DNA from: Gemmatimonadota bacterium
Lineage (GTDB): Bacteria; Gemmatimonadota; Gemmatimonadetes; Longimicrobiales; Gaopeijiaceae
NCBI GenBank assembly: GCA_022823225.1
Contig: JAJDXM010000032.1
Location: forward strand, 1-64,000
DNA: 64,000 nucleotides
Reading direction: 5' to 3'
Shown: piece after piece, positions 1 through 7,996 of the stretch
Numbering within the stretch: the first letter of the stretch is position 1
How the letters are laid out: each line of letters opens with the position of its first letter
Translations under genes and position numbers: made by a program
The notes under the pieces: model-generated
Told to the model about the DNA's origin: nothing
The model's database searches: none
Seen by the model: only the letters and a program-made list of their open reading frames with translations

Positions 1-1738
1 GGGTGATGTTGTCGCGCACGGACGCGGAAAAGAGCACCACCTCCTGATCCACCATGGAGATGGACTGCCGCAACACCCCATCGGGAATCTCATCCCGCGG
101 ATGGCCATCGAAGAAGATGTCGCCCGACCAGGGCTGGTAGATACCGGCAATCAGACGCGCGAGGGTCGACTTGCCGGAACCGCTGGGCCCGACCACGGCA
201 ACCCGCTGCCCCGGCCTGATCAGGAGGTTGAAGTCCTTGATCAGAGCCGGCCGGCTCCTGTTGAACCCGAAGGTGACATCTCGCAGCTCAAGCCGGCCGG
301 CGAGCTGAAGCCGGCCCTTGAAAGTGGGAATCGACTCCGACTGCGGACTTCGGCGGATGAGGGCGGGATCCTCGGGGGTCCTGGAGATGTCTTCGAGTCG
401 CTGCAGATCGGTTTCGAGTGCCTGGCGCTTCTCGGCGAACTCCAGGAATCGCCCGATCGGCGCCAGGAACATCTCGGCCAGGATGTAGAACGCGACCAGC
501 GCCCCCAGGGTCATTTCCCCAGCCAGGACCAGACTTCCGCCGACGCCCAGGATCGCCGCGGCTCGAAGGGCGGCGATCAGACCCGGAAGCGCGGCATTGA
601 CGGAGCCCAGCTCCGAGTAGCGCTGGCGCGCATGCAGTTCGCGCGCCTGATGGCCGCTCCAGCGCGCAAAGAAATGGTCGTCCGATCCCGTCATGCGCAG
701 GTTGTCGGCATGGTTGAGCATCTGCATGCCGATGCCGATCAGCAGTCCCTGTTCGCGCCTCATCGCCTGGCTTCGAACAGCTCTGACGCCATTCAGAAAG
801 TGCGCCAGCACGCCATGCATAACGGCCAGAACGAGCACGACAAGTGTGAGCCGGACGTCATAGGCCAACATGGCAACAAGCAGCACGGCGCTCATTCCCA
901 TGTCGACAATGAGCACAAGAAACTGCTCCGTCAGATTCCTCGCGATTCTGTCGATGGACGAGACGCGATCCGTCAGATCGCCCACGAGCCGGTGTTCAAA
1001 GAACTCCACCGGCAACCGCAGCAACCGCGACAAGCCTCGACTGTAGCCGGTCACCGAAATCCGGACTGCGAGTCGCTTCAGGAACCGGTGCTTGAGCAGG
1101 GACAGGATGTAGGCGAGGAAGCCGCCGCCGAGCAGGGCCGTCACGATGCCGCCCCAGGGCCCCCGGTCTTCCAGCACATCGTCCACGAATACGCCCAGGG
1201 ATGCGGGAACGATGAGGGCCAGCAACGTCAACATGAGGCCGCAGGCGATCACCCAGGTGAGCACGCCCCATGATCCGGCGAGCAGCGTGTGCAGTTGTCT
1301 GAAAAGTCCGGGCCGTTCACCGCCGGGCTTGAAATCGGGTCGCGGCTTGAACCGCAGCGCAATTCCACTGTAGCCCCTGGTGAACTCCTCGGCGGAGAGC
1401 TTGCGCCGCCCCGTGGACGGGTCATTGAGATGGAAGTTGCGGCCGTCGAACCCCTCGACGACGAGGAAATGGCTGAATTGCCAGAACACGATCAGCGGCA
1501 ACGGCAATCTTTCCAGTTGATCGGCGCGCAGGCTGAGCCCGCTGCATTCGAGACCATAGTGTCTGGCGGCGCGCACGATGCTCGCCGCACTGCTCCCGTC
1601 TCGACTCACTTCGCATTTTTCCCGCAGCTCGGTCAGCGGAACCCAGCGTCCGAAGTAGCCGAGGATGCTGCCGAGGCAGGCGGCCCCGCATTCCGACGCA
1701 TGCACCTGCAGCACGATCGGCGTGGATATCCTCTGCAC
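1..1738 (-). CDS. NHLM-type peptidase-containing ABC exporter (partial)
   Basis: Runs off the left edge; about 579 N-terminal codons are visible. I chose the GTG at 1738, two bases after the stop of the upstream secretion-protein gene, because the C39 peptidase domain begins almost at once. That domain (about residues 5-135) shows Gln11 and Cys17 in the ECGAACL motif, His90 in FSHFLVVEG and Asp106 in LNDP, the expected catalytic set. A membrane domain with several hydrophobic helices follows (about 150-440), then a nucleotide-binding domain with Walker [10 protein letters not shown] near residue 517. Family knowledge: such exporters cleave a leader after a double-glycine-like site and export the core peptide. 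With the NHLP precursor 6 kb away, it is inferred to process and export that peptide. The ABC signature and Walker B lie outside the window. Confidence 0.9.
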   Translation of the reverse strand, partial: MQRISTPIVLQVHASECGAACLGSILGYFGRWVPLTELREKCEVSRDGSSAASIVRAARHYGLECSGLSLRADQLERLPLPLIVFWQFSHFLVVEGFDGRNFHLNDPSTGRRKLSAEEFTRGYSGIALRFKPRPDFKPGGERPGLFRQLHTLLAGSWGVLTWVIACGLMLTLLALIVPASLGVFVDDVLEDRGPWGGIVTALLGGGFLAYILSLLKHRFLKRLAVRISVTGYSRGLSRLLRLPVEFFEHRLVGDLTDRVSSIDRIARNLTEQFLVLIVDMGMSAVLLVAMLAYDVRLTLVVLVLAVMHGVLAHFLNGVRAVRSQAMRREQGLLIGIGMQMLNHADNLRMTGSDDHFFARWSGHQARELHARQRYSELGSVNAALPGLIAALRAAAILGVGGSLVLAGEMTLGALVAFYILAEMFLAPIGRFLEFAEKRQALETDLQRLEDISRTPEDPALIRRSPQSESIPTFKGRLQLAGRLELRDVTFGFNRSRPALIKDFNLLIRPGQRVAVVGPSGSGKSTLARLIAGIYQPWSGDIFFDGHPRDEIPDGVLRQSISMVDQEVVLFSASVRDNIT

Positions 1739-1740
1739 GC

Positions 1741-2316
1741 CTATGGTCGCTCCGGTCGCAGGAGTGCGATCGGAGACCGGGTGCCGATTTCGATGACGAT
1801 CCGGCATTCCCGGCCAGCAATGGAAGACAAGTCACGACTTTCATCGAGCGCTATGTGGACGCGGTGAACCGACACCGGCGCTGCGGACTCGAAAGCCGCT
1901 GGAAGCTCGGGCAGCGGAACGGCGGCAATCGCCGCAATCTCTCCGCCAATCGTCTCCGCTTCTCCATCCGCCGTACCCAGCTCGATCACCGCCGGCATCC
2001 CGGCCGTGATCTCGGGCAGAACGTCGTTCTCGACCCAGACCAGCGCCTTCACGGACCGGGCGGCTTCGGACAGGTTCTCGCCGGGCTCGTCGAGTACGCC
2101 GTCGATCGCGAGGCTGCCGTCGATCCTGCCCAGGAAGAGCCATGTGACCGAGGTGACCAACAGAAGAGCGATGACTGTGACAAGCAGGCGCTCTCGCGGC
2201 GTGGAAACGGTCAGCAGCCGGTCGAGTTGTTCGCGTTCTTCCTTTGCTTCGGCAACGGTATTGTGAAACGAATCAAACGGATTGTTGAACACGACTCCGC
2301 ATGGCCTCCTCATCAC
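1741..2316 (-). CDS. Short HlyD/NHLM-type secretion membrane fusion protein
   Basis: A 191-residue protein with an N-terminal cytoplasmic segment containing [15 protein letters not shown], one transmembrane helix (about 48-68) and a periplasmic part that looks like a lipoyl/beta-barrel HlyD core. The LD-LL-V-S-PR stretch before the helix is typical of NHLM bacteriocin secretion proteins. It is much shorter than usual HlyD proteins: the long alpha-helical hairpin is missing. It sits immediately upstream of the C39 exporter, with a two-base gap, so the two should be co-transcribed and form one export complex. The start is uncertain: GTG at 2316 and ATG at 2313 are adjacent, but the only strong AGGAGG lies just after them and would serve an in-frame GTG near 2295, giving a start VFNNPFDSF. 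Confidence 0.75.
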   Translation of the reverse strand: MMRRPCGVVFNNPFDSFHNTVAEAKEEREQLDRLLTVSTPRERLLVTVIALLLVTSVTWLFLGRIDGSLAIDGVLDEPGENLSEAARSVKALVWVENDVLPEITAGMPAVIELGTADGEAETIGGEIAAIAAVPLPELPAAFESAAPVSVHRVHIALDESRDLSSIAGRECRIVIEIGTRSPIALLRPERP

Positions 2317-2742
2317 GACCGGGCGAGGACCGACCGATCTCGCTGCCTCGCCCTGCTTCGTTCTCTTCCCCCTCTCGTGTCTTCTCTCCGTTGGCCGAGG
2401 GGGCAGGTAAGCGGTAGTATAACGCCATCAGGTGCTCGATGCAGGACTTGACGACACCTCGACGCCATGGAGAGGTGGAACACCGCCCCTTCTTCGGCTC
2501 CATCGGCCGAGTGCAGTCCCAGGGACGCGCGCGCCACGCCTCGGGTCCGCAATGACGCGCGACGGTGCGACGGATCGTGTTAGCTTGCTGTGCTGGCACA
2601 TGGAAGAGTCCCGACAGTCGACGAGGTCATCAGCGGTCCGTGGATAATCTCCGCGTAGCACCGAGGGCTGCGAGGCGCCGGGCTGGCAAGGCGCGACGAA
2701 GGGCGCATAGCGGAGCTTCAGGGAACACGGAAAGTGAAGTCA
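2317..2742. other. Gene-free stretch between divergent RiPP genes
   Basis: No convincing gene on either strand; the short open frames here lack recognisable content. On the minus strand a TATACT hexamer (2421-2416) about 100 bases before the secretion-protein start could be a -10 box, but no good -35 is paired with it. Near 2684 there is a copy of the motif GGCAAGGCGCGA that recurs at 7932, next to the third 54-bp repeat. Confidence 0.4.
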
Positions 2743-2771
2743 ACATGACAAGATGTAATGTTTTCTTGACA
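2743..2771 (+). promoter_or_regulatory. 29-bp three-half-site element, copy A
   Basis: Half-sites ACATGACA (2743-2750), TGTAATGT (2754-2761) and TCTTGACA (2764-2771), spaced by 3 and 2 bases. Ends 83 bases before the halogenase start. One of seven copies in the window with the same spacing; it could be an operator or a dispersed repeat. Confidence 0.6.
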
Positions 2772-2797
2772 CTGCGAGTGCGAGAGCACCGCAGTTC

Positions 2798-2851
2798 AGC
2801 CCGGATGCATCGCTGCCCGAATGCAGCGGGGACCTACTCCACGGACTGCCA
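2798..2851 (+). repeat. 54-bp intergenic repeat, copy R1
   Basis: Begins CAGCCCGGATGCATCG and ends CCACGGACTGCCA, directly before the halogenase start. About 85-90 percent identical by eye to R2 (4180-4233) and recognisable in R3 (7998-8052), all in the same orientation. Together with copy A of the 29-bp element it makes a composite unit of about 110 bases that is repeated on the far side of the halogenase. Confidence 0.75.
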
Positions 2852-2854
2852 GGG

Positions 2855-4141
2855 GTGATACACCCGGGCAGCGAGTCTTTGCGGAAGATCGCGGTTGTCG
2901 GGCGCGGGACCGCAGGGTCCCTGGCGGCCGCCAGCGTAACGCGTCAACACCCCGACGACGACCACGAGCTGCACCACATCTACGACTCGCGGATCCCGGT
3001 CATCGGAGTCGGTGAAGGCAGCTGGCCGAGCCTCGTTCGGGAACTGCAGCAGCTGACGAACCTGCCGCACGACACCGTCCAGAAGCGCCTGAGCGGGACT
3101 CGCAAGTACGGTGTCGCGTTCGAGGGATGGGGCCGGCGCGATCGAGACTTCACCCACTACTTCACGCCGCAGCAGGTGTCCTACGCCTACCACCTGTCCG
3201 CCGACCTGATGGCGGACCTGCTCCACGAAGGCACGCGCGCTCGCCACATCGACGCGAAGGTGCTCGATATCACCAGGGTGAGCGGCGGCGCGCGAGTGGA
3301 ATTCGAGGGCCGGCCGCCGGAACGCTACGACCTGGTGTTCGATGCACGCGGGTTTCCCAGGGAACTCGATCCCGACCAGCACACCGACCTTCCCTTCATC
3401 CCCACCGATACGGCCGTCATCCGCCGCTGTCCGGCGGTCTTCGGCGAAGAGCAGGATGGGCCGGTGCGCCGGCATACCTACACGCGCGCGGTTGCGCGTC
3501 CACACGGCTGGGTATTCGTGATTCCGCTCACCGCGCACACATCCTACGGGTACGTCTTCAACGGGGACCTGTCGAGGCTGGCCGAAGTCGAGTCGGATTT
3601 CGACAGGTTGCTCGAGACCGACGGTGTATCGGAGTTCGAGCAGCGCGCCGTCATCGGGTTTCCCAACTTCGTCCACCGTCGGATCTACGACGGCGCAGTG
3701 GCCCGCATCGGCAACGCGGCGGCCTTCATGGAGCCCCTCGAGGCAACGGCGATCGTATCCGCCCAATTGCAGATCGGGATGGTGCTCCGGACGCGCCTCA
3801 ACCGCCCGCCGGAGCATCTGGAGCGCGACGCGCCCGTGGTCAATCGCTTCCTCGTCAACAACATGATCCGCTACGGCCTCTTCGTCGGCTGGCACTACTC
3901 CTGCGGCTCCAGGTACGACAGCGGATTCTGGCGCCATGCTCGTGATCGCGCCTGGCCCCTACACCGGAAGGCGGCGGACCCCGAGGTGGTGGGGTGCTCC
4001 GCGCTCGATGAGTTCGACGAGATAATCGAACTGTTGAATCGATCCTTCATCGATCCGGAGGACTGGCATCGGATGTGCGCGGTCCCTCTCACCAGCTATG
4101 CCCAGGTGTCCCAGGGGCTTGGAGTACATTCCGTTTGGTAA
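2855..4141 (+). CDS. Flavin-dependent tryptophan halogenase, probably acting on the NHLP peptide
   Basis: A 428-residue protein of the PrnA/RebH family, which uses reduced FAD, O2 and halide to halogenate indole carbons. Visible landmarks: dinucleotide motif GRGTAG (16-21, one residue off the usual GGGTAG), GVGEGSWPSL (51-60), the catalytic-type lysine Lys84 in RKYGVAFEGW, GWVFVIP (218-224) in the position of WxWxIP with the second Trp replaced by Phe, GNAAAFMEPLEATAI (287-301) with the conserved Glu, and WHYSCGSRYDSGFW (346-359). It is about 80-100 residues shorter than free-Trp halogenases, mostly after the FW motif. The GTG start is the first that leaves a normal N-terminus; TTG at 2876 is an alternative. 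No flavin reductase is nearby. Substrate assignment to the LCCCW precursor is inference from proximity; chloride or bromide preference cannot be read from sequence. Confidence 0.88.
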   Translation: MIHPGSESLRKIAVVGRGTAGSLAAASVTRQHPDDDHELHHIYDSRIPVIGVGEGSWPSLVRELQQLTNLPHDTVQKRLSGTRKYGVAFEGWGRRDRDFTHYFTPQQVSYAYHLSADLMADLLHEGTRARHIDAKVLDITRVSGGARVEFEGRPPERYDLVFDARGFPRELDPDQHTDLPFIPTDTAVIRRCPAVFGEEQDGPVRRHTYTRAVARPHGWVFVIPLTAHTSYGYVFNGDLSRLAEVESDFDRLLETDGVSEFEQRAVIGFPNFVHRRIYDGAVARIGNAAAFMEPLEATAIVSAQLQIGMVLRTRLNRPPEHLERDAPVVNRFLVNNMIRYGLFVGWHYSCGSRYDSGFWRHARDRAWPLHRKAADPEVVGCSALDEFDEIIELLNRSFIDPEDWHRMCAVPLTSYAQVSQGLGVHSVW

Positions 4142-4154
4142 TGTTCTCATTACA
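4126..4154 (+). promoter_or_regulatory. 29-bp three-half-site element, copy B
   Basis: Half-sites ACATTCCG (4126-4133, degenerate), GGTAATGT (4137-4144) and TCATTACA (4147-4154) with the standard 3- and 2-base gaps. It overlaps the last five codons and stop of the halogenase and lies between convergent genes, so a promoter role is unlikely for this copy. Confidence 0.5.
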
Positions 4155-4179
4155 GTGTTGACGGTTGAGCGCCGCGGTC

Positions 4180-4233
4180 CAGCCCGGATGCATCGCCGTC
4201 CGAATGCAGCGGGGACTTATTCCACGGGCTGCT
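4180..4233 (+). repeat. 54-bp intergenic repeat, copy R2
   Basis: Second copy of the R1 repeat, following copy B of the 29-bp element at the same distance as in the R1 unit. Read on the minus strand, its end encodes the last residues (PVE) and stop codon of the ABC ATPase gene, so the repeat is partly coding. Confidence 0.75.
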
Positions 4234-4921
4234 CATCATCGCGCACGGCACCGTCGACCATGCGCACCAGACGCCGGGATCGCTCCATGACGCGGCCGTC
4301 GTGGGTGGCGAAGACGAAGGTCACCCCGAGGTCGCGATTCAGCTCGCCCATGACATCGAGAAGCGCTTCGCTGGTGACCGAGTCGAGGTTCGCCGTCGGC
4401 TCGTCCGCGAGCACCAGGGCCGGACGGCCGGCCACCGCACGCACGACGGCAACGCGCTGCTGCTGGCCGCCGGACAGTTTGCCCGGGCGCCGGTCTTCGA
4501 GCCCTTCCATTCCCGTCCGCGCAAAGAGTTCGCGGACCCGTGCGTGTCGCTCCTCCGCGTGCACGCCCCGGAGGAGCATCGGGAATTCCGCGTTCTCCAA
4601 CGCCGTGAGCACGGGGAGCAGGTTGTAAGCCTGGAAGACGAAGCCAACCTCCTCGAGCCGGAGGCGCGCCAACTCCCGGGTCGACATGCGGCTCACGTCG
4701 CGCCCGGCGACCCACACCCGTCCCCGCGTGGGGCGAGTCAGGCCGCCGATCAGATTCAGCAGCGTCGTCTTGCCCGAGCCCGACGGCCCCGCGAGCGCGG
4801 TGAATTCGCCACGTTCTATGGTCAGGCTGACGCCGCGGACCGCTTCCACGGATTCTGCCTCCTGCTGAAACACCTTCCAGACGCCTTCGGTCCGGGCGGC
4901 TGCCGTTTCGCGCACTGCCAT
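4217..4921 (-). CDS. ABC transporter ATP-binding protein, MacB/LolD type
   Basis: A 234-residue ATPase with Walker A GPSGSGKTT (45-53), Q-loop FQAYN (96-100), signature LSGGQQQR (149-156), Walker B LVLADEPT (169-176) and the switch His207. Start at ATG 4921, with AGGAGG a few bases upstream; the open frame extends further but only as a shadow of the permease. It is the last gene of the minus-strand group precursor - permease - permease - ATPase. MacB/LolD-type ATPases power mechanotransmission or lipoprotein-release systems in which FtsX-like permeases act at the inner membrane. Here it may provide self-protection or a second transport step for the peptide product; that is inference. Its C-terminal residues come from the R2 repeat. 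Confidence 0.9.
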   Translation of the reverse strand: MAVRETAAARTEGVWKVFQQEAESVEAVRGVSLTIERGEFTALAGPSGSGKTTLLNLIGGLTRPTRGRVWVAGRDVSRMSTRELARLRLEEVGFVFQAYNLLPVLTALENAEFPMLLRGVHAEERHARVRELFARTGMEGLEDRRPGKLSGGQQQRVAVVRAVAGRPALVLADEPTANLDSVTSEALLDVMGELNRDLGVTFVFATHDGRVMERSRRLVRMVDGAVRDDEQPVE

Positions 4922-4929
4922 GACACCTC

Positions 4930-6207
4930 CTACCGATCGAACTTCATCGCCTCGGCAACGTCGACCCGGGCCGCGCGCAGCGCCGGATAGACCGAGGCGA
5001 GAACGCCAATGCCGAGAATGAACGCGACGATCTGGACGATGCGTCCTGCCCCGAAGATTGGCACGATGACAGGGTCGACGGCGGCACCCGAGAATGTCAA
5101 CTCGTCGATGTCCTGCATGAAGATCGACGTGTCGAGCCCGTCGCCGAAGAAATACCAGGTGCCCAGGAGTCCCAGGCCGACGCCCGCCAGCCCGCTGACG
5201 GCCGATAGCGTTAGGCCTTCGATGAGGACGATCGTGCCCGTCTGACCCGGCGTCAGCCCCTGCGCCTGAAGCACGCCGAACTCGCGCTGGCGATGCATCA
5301 CCGACATCAGCACCGTGTTGACGATCCCGAACGCGATGATGGCGAACAGAAACCCCTGAATCACGTAGTTGCCGAACTCGTCGATCGCGATCCCCGCCGC
5401 CAGGACGGGGTTCGCCTCGCGCCACCCCACGATCCGTGCGTCGCCGCGTTCCACCGGCTCCGCCAACGCCATCGCCAGGCGGTCGGAGACCCACCCGGTC
5501 CTGCCACTGCTCTGCAGCACGACCGCGACGTTGGTCACTTCGCTCCCGGAACCGAGCCACTCGCCGGCTGTCGCGAGCGTGATGTGGATCGTCGCCTGGT
5601 CGACGGCGGGCACGCGGCTGCGGAAGATCCCTGCCACGCGGAGCAACTGCCCCGCAATCTCGCCATCGGCACCCTGCGCCCGCACGACGAAGCGCGATCC
5701 GATCTCGAGTCCCAGGCTGCGGGCCAGATCGATGCCGACACAGGCCGCCAGCCGATCACCGGGCTCGAGGTAGCGTCCTTCTATCACCCCGTCGTCGATC
5801 ATGCCGAAGCCCGCTTCGGCGACGGGGTCGACCCCCACGATCTGCGCCGGGCGCGCACCGGCCGCAGAACTCGCCAGCCCGTCGATGCCGAGCCTGGCGG
5901 ACCTGGCCACAACGTGCGGCGCGATCTCCGCAGAGGCCAGGGCCAGCTCCGCGGCGCGGCTGACGTCCGCCGTCAGCCGGTCGTCGATCTGACGGTGCAG
6001 CCGGTACTCGGGCCGCTCGATGGTCAAGTGTCCGCTCCCCATGCGCACACCGGAATCGACCCACTGCTCGTGGCTGCCGTCGTCAATGGTCATCGACCAA
6101 ACCAGGAACGCACCGCCGACGATCATCGCCGAGGCGGTCAGCACCGTGCGGCGCAGATGACGGCGCAGGTTCCTGAGCGCGAGCTGGATCAGGACGCGCG
6201 GGAGCAC
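4930..6207 (-). CDS. ABC transporter permease, FtsX/MacB type (1)
   Basis: A 425-residue permease with the FtsX/MacB layout: N-terminal membrane helix (about 20-40), a long periplasmic MacB-like domain (about 45-285), then three C-terminal helices, ending in the typical LRAARVDVAEAMKFDR tail. The start is GTG at 6207, three bases after the stop of the second permease gene; it gives the usual beginning IQLALRNLRRHLRRT. The gene ends eight bases before the ATPase start. Substrate unknown. Its pairing with a second, different permease and a single ATPase suggests a heterodimeric LolCDE/MacB-like complex rather than a homodimer. Confidence 0.85.
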   Translation of the reverse strand: MLPRVLIQLALRNLRRHLRRTVLTASAMIVGGAFLVWSMTIDDGSHEQWVDSGVRMGSGHLTIERPEYRLHRQIDDRLTADVSRAAELALASAEIAPHVVARSARLGIDGLASSAAGARPAQIVGVDPVAEAGFGMIDDGVIEGRYLEPGDRLAACVGIDLARSLGLEIGSRFVVRAQGADGEIAGQLLRVAGIFRSRVPAVDQATIHITLATAGEWLGSGSEVTNVAVVLQSSGRTGWVSDRLAMALAEPVERGDARIVGWREANPVLAAGIAIDEFGNYVIQGFLFAIIAFGIVNTVLMSVMHRQREFGVLQAQGLTPGQTGTIVLIEGLTLSAVSGLAGVGLGLLGTWYFFGDGLDTSIFMQDIDELTFSGAAVDPVIVPIFGAGRIVQIVAFILGIGVLASVYPALRAARVDVAEAMKFDR

Positions 6208-6209
6208 GG

Positions 6210-7466
6210 CTACACGCCCGACAGAGTGTCGGCGGGCGGCACCCGCGCCGCGCGGAGTGCCGGGTAGAGGGCGGAAACGAGTGCCGTGACCATCAGGCCG
6301 ATCGTCGCCCAGGTCCACGCCGGCACGTTGGTCCCCACACGGAGACTCGGCGTCAGCAGGACGCCTTCCACGGTGAGATTTCCGTAGAGCCATCCGAGAT
6401 CGGGGGGCGCCGCGGAGAACCAGACCAACAGCGGCACCGTGACGGCGGTCCCGAGGCCCAGCCCGATGACGCCGGTCGCGGTTGCCTCGGAAAGGACCGT
6501 GACTACCACGGACCGCGGCGATGCCCCCATCGCCAGCATGACGGCGAACTCGCGGCGGCGTTCGAAGGTGGCCATCAGCGTCGCATTGGCGATGCCGAAG
6601 CTGGCGACCGAAAAGATGAGGACGATGAAGATCCAGTACATCGCATCGGCGAGCGCGACATATTGGGCGAGCACCGGACTGAGCTCCTTCCATGACGCGA
6701 CCGACATCGCCCGTTCGGGGGCTCCAAGGGCGGCTGCGAGGCGGGTCGCGGTCACGTCGGCTTGCGACGGATCTTCAGCGCTGACCGCGATTTCGTGGAC
6801 CCGGCCCGCGTCGAGGGCCACGAGCGTCTGGAGGTCTGCGACCGGCATGACCATGGTGCCGACATCGAACTCGAGCAGGCCGGTCCGGAAGATGCCCGTG
6901 ACCGTGTACAGGTCGTTGCCCATCGAGCCGTCCGCCGCGGAGGCGACGACGACGAGTTCGTCCCCGACGCTCAGCTCAAGCTGCCTCGCCATCTCGTCCC
7001 CCACAACGGCTTCGTATCGGCCGGCAACTGGCATGCGGCCCGCCACCAGGGGATCCAGGAAACGTGTCAGCGCCAGCTCGCGCTCGGGGTCGACGCCGAG
7101 CAAAACGCCGGCCGATGTCGCTTCGCCGGAGCTCACGAGCCCGCTCGCGTACACGCGCGGGGCTGCGGCCACGACCGAGGGATCCGCCTCGATGGTGCGG
7201 AGGATCTCTTCCACGTCGGCACCCCCGCGCCCGCCGATGGTCTCGTAAAGGCTGCGCTCGGGCCGGTAGTCGGCATCGTGGATCTCGATCTGCCCACTGA
7301 CGAGCGACGTGGCGTTCTCAACCAGTTCCGTGGAGACCCCTTCGGCCCAGCCGACCATGAACACCACGGCAAAGTAGCCGACCCCGAGGCCGAGCGCGGT
7401 GAGAACCGTTCGCTTGCGGTTGCGGCCGAGGTTGCGCCACCCGATTCGCCACAACTGGCCCGTCAC
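6210..7466 (-). CDS. ABC transporter permease, FtsX/MacB type (2)
   Basis: A 418-residue FtsX/MacB-type permease starting MTGQLWRIGWRNLGRN, with an N-terminal helix, a periplasmic domain and three C-terminal helices, ending YPALRAARVPPADTLSGV. The GTG start at 7466 has GGAGGT eight bases upstream. It is paralogous in architecture to the neighbouring permease (4930-6207) and separated from it by two bases. The precursor-peptide gene lies 97 bases upstream on the same strand, so all four genes may share one transcript, the gap leaving room for differential expression. Function in the RiPP locus is inferred only from position. Confidence 0.85.
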   Translation of the reverse strand: MTGQLWRIGWRNLGRNRKRTVLTALGLGVGYFAVVFMVGWAEGVSTELVENATSLVSGQIEIHDADYRPERSLYETIGGRGGADVEEILRTIEADPSVVAAAPRVYASGLVSSGEATSAGVLLGVDPERELALTRFLDPLVAGRMPVAGRYEAVVGDEMARQLELSVGDELVVVASAADGSMGNDLYTVTGIFRTGLLEFDVGTMVMPVADLQTLVALDAGRVHEIAVSAEDPSQADVTATRLAAALGAPERAMSVASWKELSPVLAQYVALADAMYWIFIVLIFSVASFGIANATLMATFERRREFAVMLAMGASPRSVVVTVLSEATATGVIGLGLGTAVTVPLLVWFSAAPPDLGWLYGNLTVEGVLLTPSLRVGTNVPAWTWATIGLMVTALVSALYPALRAARVPPADTLSGV

Positions 7467-7563
7467 GCCCCACTACCTCCGACGCTGCAGGGTCCGGAGC
7501 GAGAAGAAGGATGGATCGATGTCGATGTTGAGTCGTCCGTCGACTACGCGCCGACTCCGGGCG

Positions 7564-7815
7564 CTACCAGCAGCAGCAGAGGCCGGCCGAGATGGCTTCG
7601 AGCTGCTCCTCGGTGATGTTCGGATCCGGCGGCAACGCGAGATGCACCGTCTGCATGTCGCTCTCATGGACCCTGATATTCATCGAATCGGGGATCGTAA
7701 TGCCCAATTCCCCACTGATCGTGGTCTTTGGATCCGCAAGAAGCCGCTGGCGAAAGTCCGTATCCAGGGCAGACTTCTCAACGATCTGCTGCAGCATTTC
7801 GTCTCCGCTTCTCAT
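7564..7815 (-). CDS. NHLP-type (proteusin-class) RiPP precursor with LCCCW core
   Basis: An 83-residue peptide, chosen from ATG 7815 because AGGA lies about eight bases upstream; an in-frame ATG at 7848 would add 11 residues. The leader has the nitrile-hydratase-like pattern of NHLP precursors: FRQRLLADPKTTISGELGIT (21-40), IPDSMNIRVHE (41-51), a hydrophobic VHLALPP (57-63) and TEEQLEAISAG (68-78). After the Ala77-Gly78 cleavage-type site only five residues remain, Leu-Cys-Cys-Cys-Trp, then a stop. Cysteines could become azolines or thioethers, and the terminal Trp is the obvious target of the halogenase 3.4 kb away. Such a short core is unusual. The leader assignment is by motif, the modifications are inference. 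Confidence 0.88.
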   Translation of the reverse strand: MRSGDEMLQQIVEKSALDTDFRQRLLADPKTTISGELGITIPDSMNIRVHESDMQTVHLALPPDPNITEEQLEAISAGLCCCW

Positions 7816-7949
7816 GGCATTCCTCGCTTCGTAATGGATTCGTAACATGGACAGCGTGTGAATGATATCATACCCGCCACCCGCTCGGAATACAAGTCAG
7901 ACGTGATTCCGGGCCAGGCGGACGGTCCGCTGGCAAGGCGCGAGGACGA

Positions 7950-7968
7950 GGAATAGCAGCGCTATTCC
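7950..7968. repeat. Small perfect inverted repeat (REP-like hairpin)
   Basis: GGAATAGC and GCTATTCC form an 8-bp perfect stem around AGC, within a purine-rich context that begins GGCAAGGCGCGA at 7932. It lies between the precursor gene and repeat R3 and is likely part of a repetitive extragenic element. Confidence 0.5.
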
Positions 7969-7996
7969 GAGGAGGAGCAACGCAGAGCGAAGCGGT

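Noticed and set aside
101-1273. Long plus-strand open frame of about 390 codons
   Set aside because: It is antisense to the C39/ABC exporter, has low-complexity composition rich in Gln, Arg and Asp, and no domain; it reflects high G+C.
2834-3937. Minus-strand frame antisense to the halogenase
   Set aside because: No start signal or domain; the halogenase motifs on the plus strand are unambiguous.
2743-4233. Integron-type attC sites around the halogenase
   Set aside because: One GTTGAGC core-like heptamer is present near 4164, but no matching inverse core, no large palindrome and mixed gene orientations; simple direct repeats explain the data.
7567-7575. The three Cys codons as a repeat-expansion artefact
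   Set aside because: Only three identical TGC codons followed by TGG and a stop, with a conserved leader frame; a coding core is the better reading.
7473-7667. Possible second small peptide gene between the precursor and the permease
   Set aside because: It overlaps the precursor in another frame and has neither leader motifs nor a ribosome binding site.
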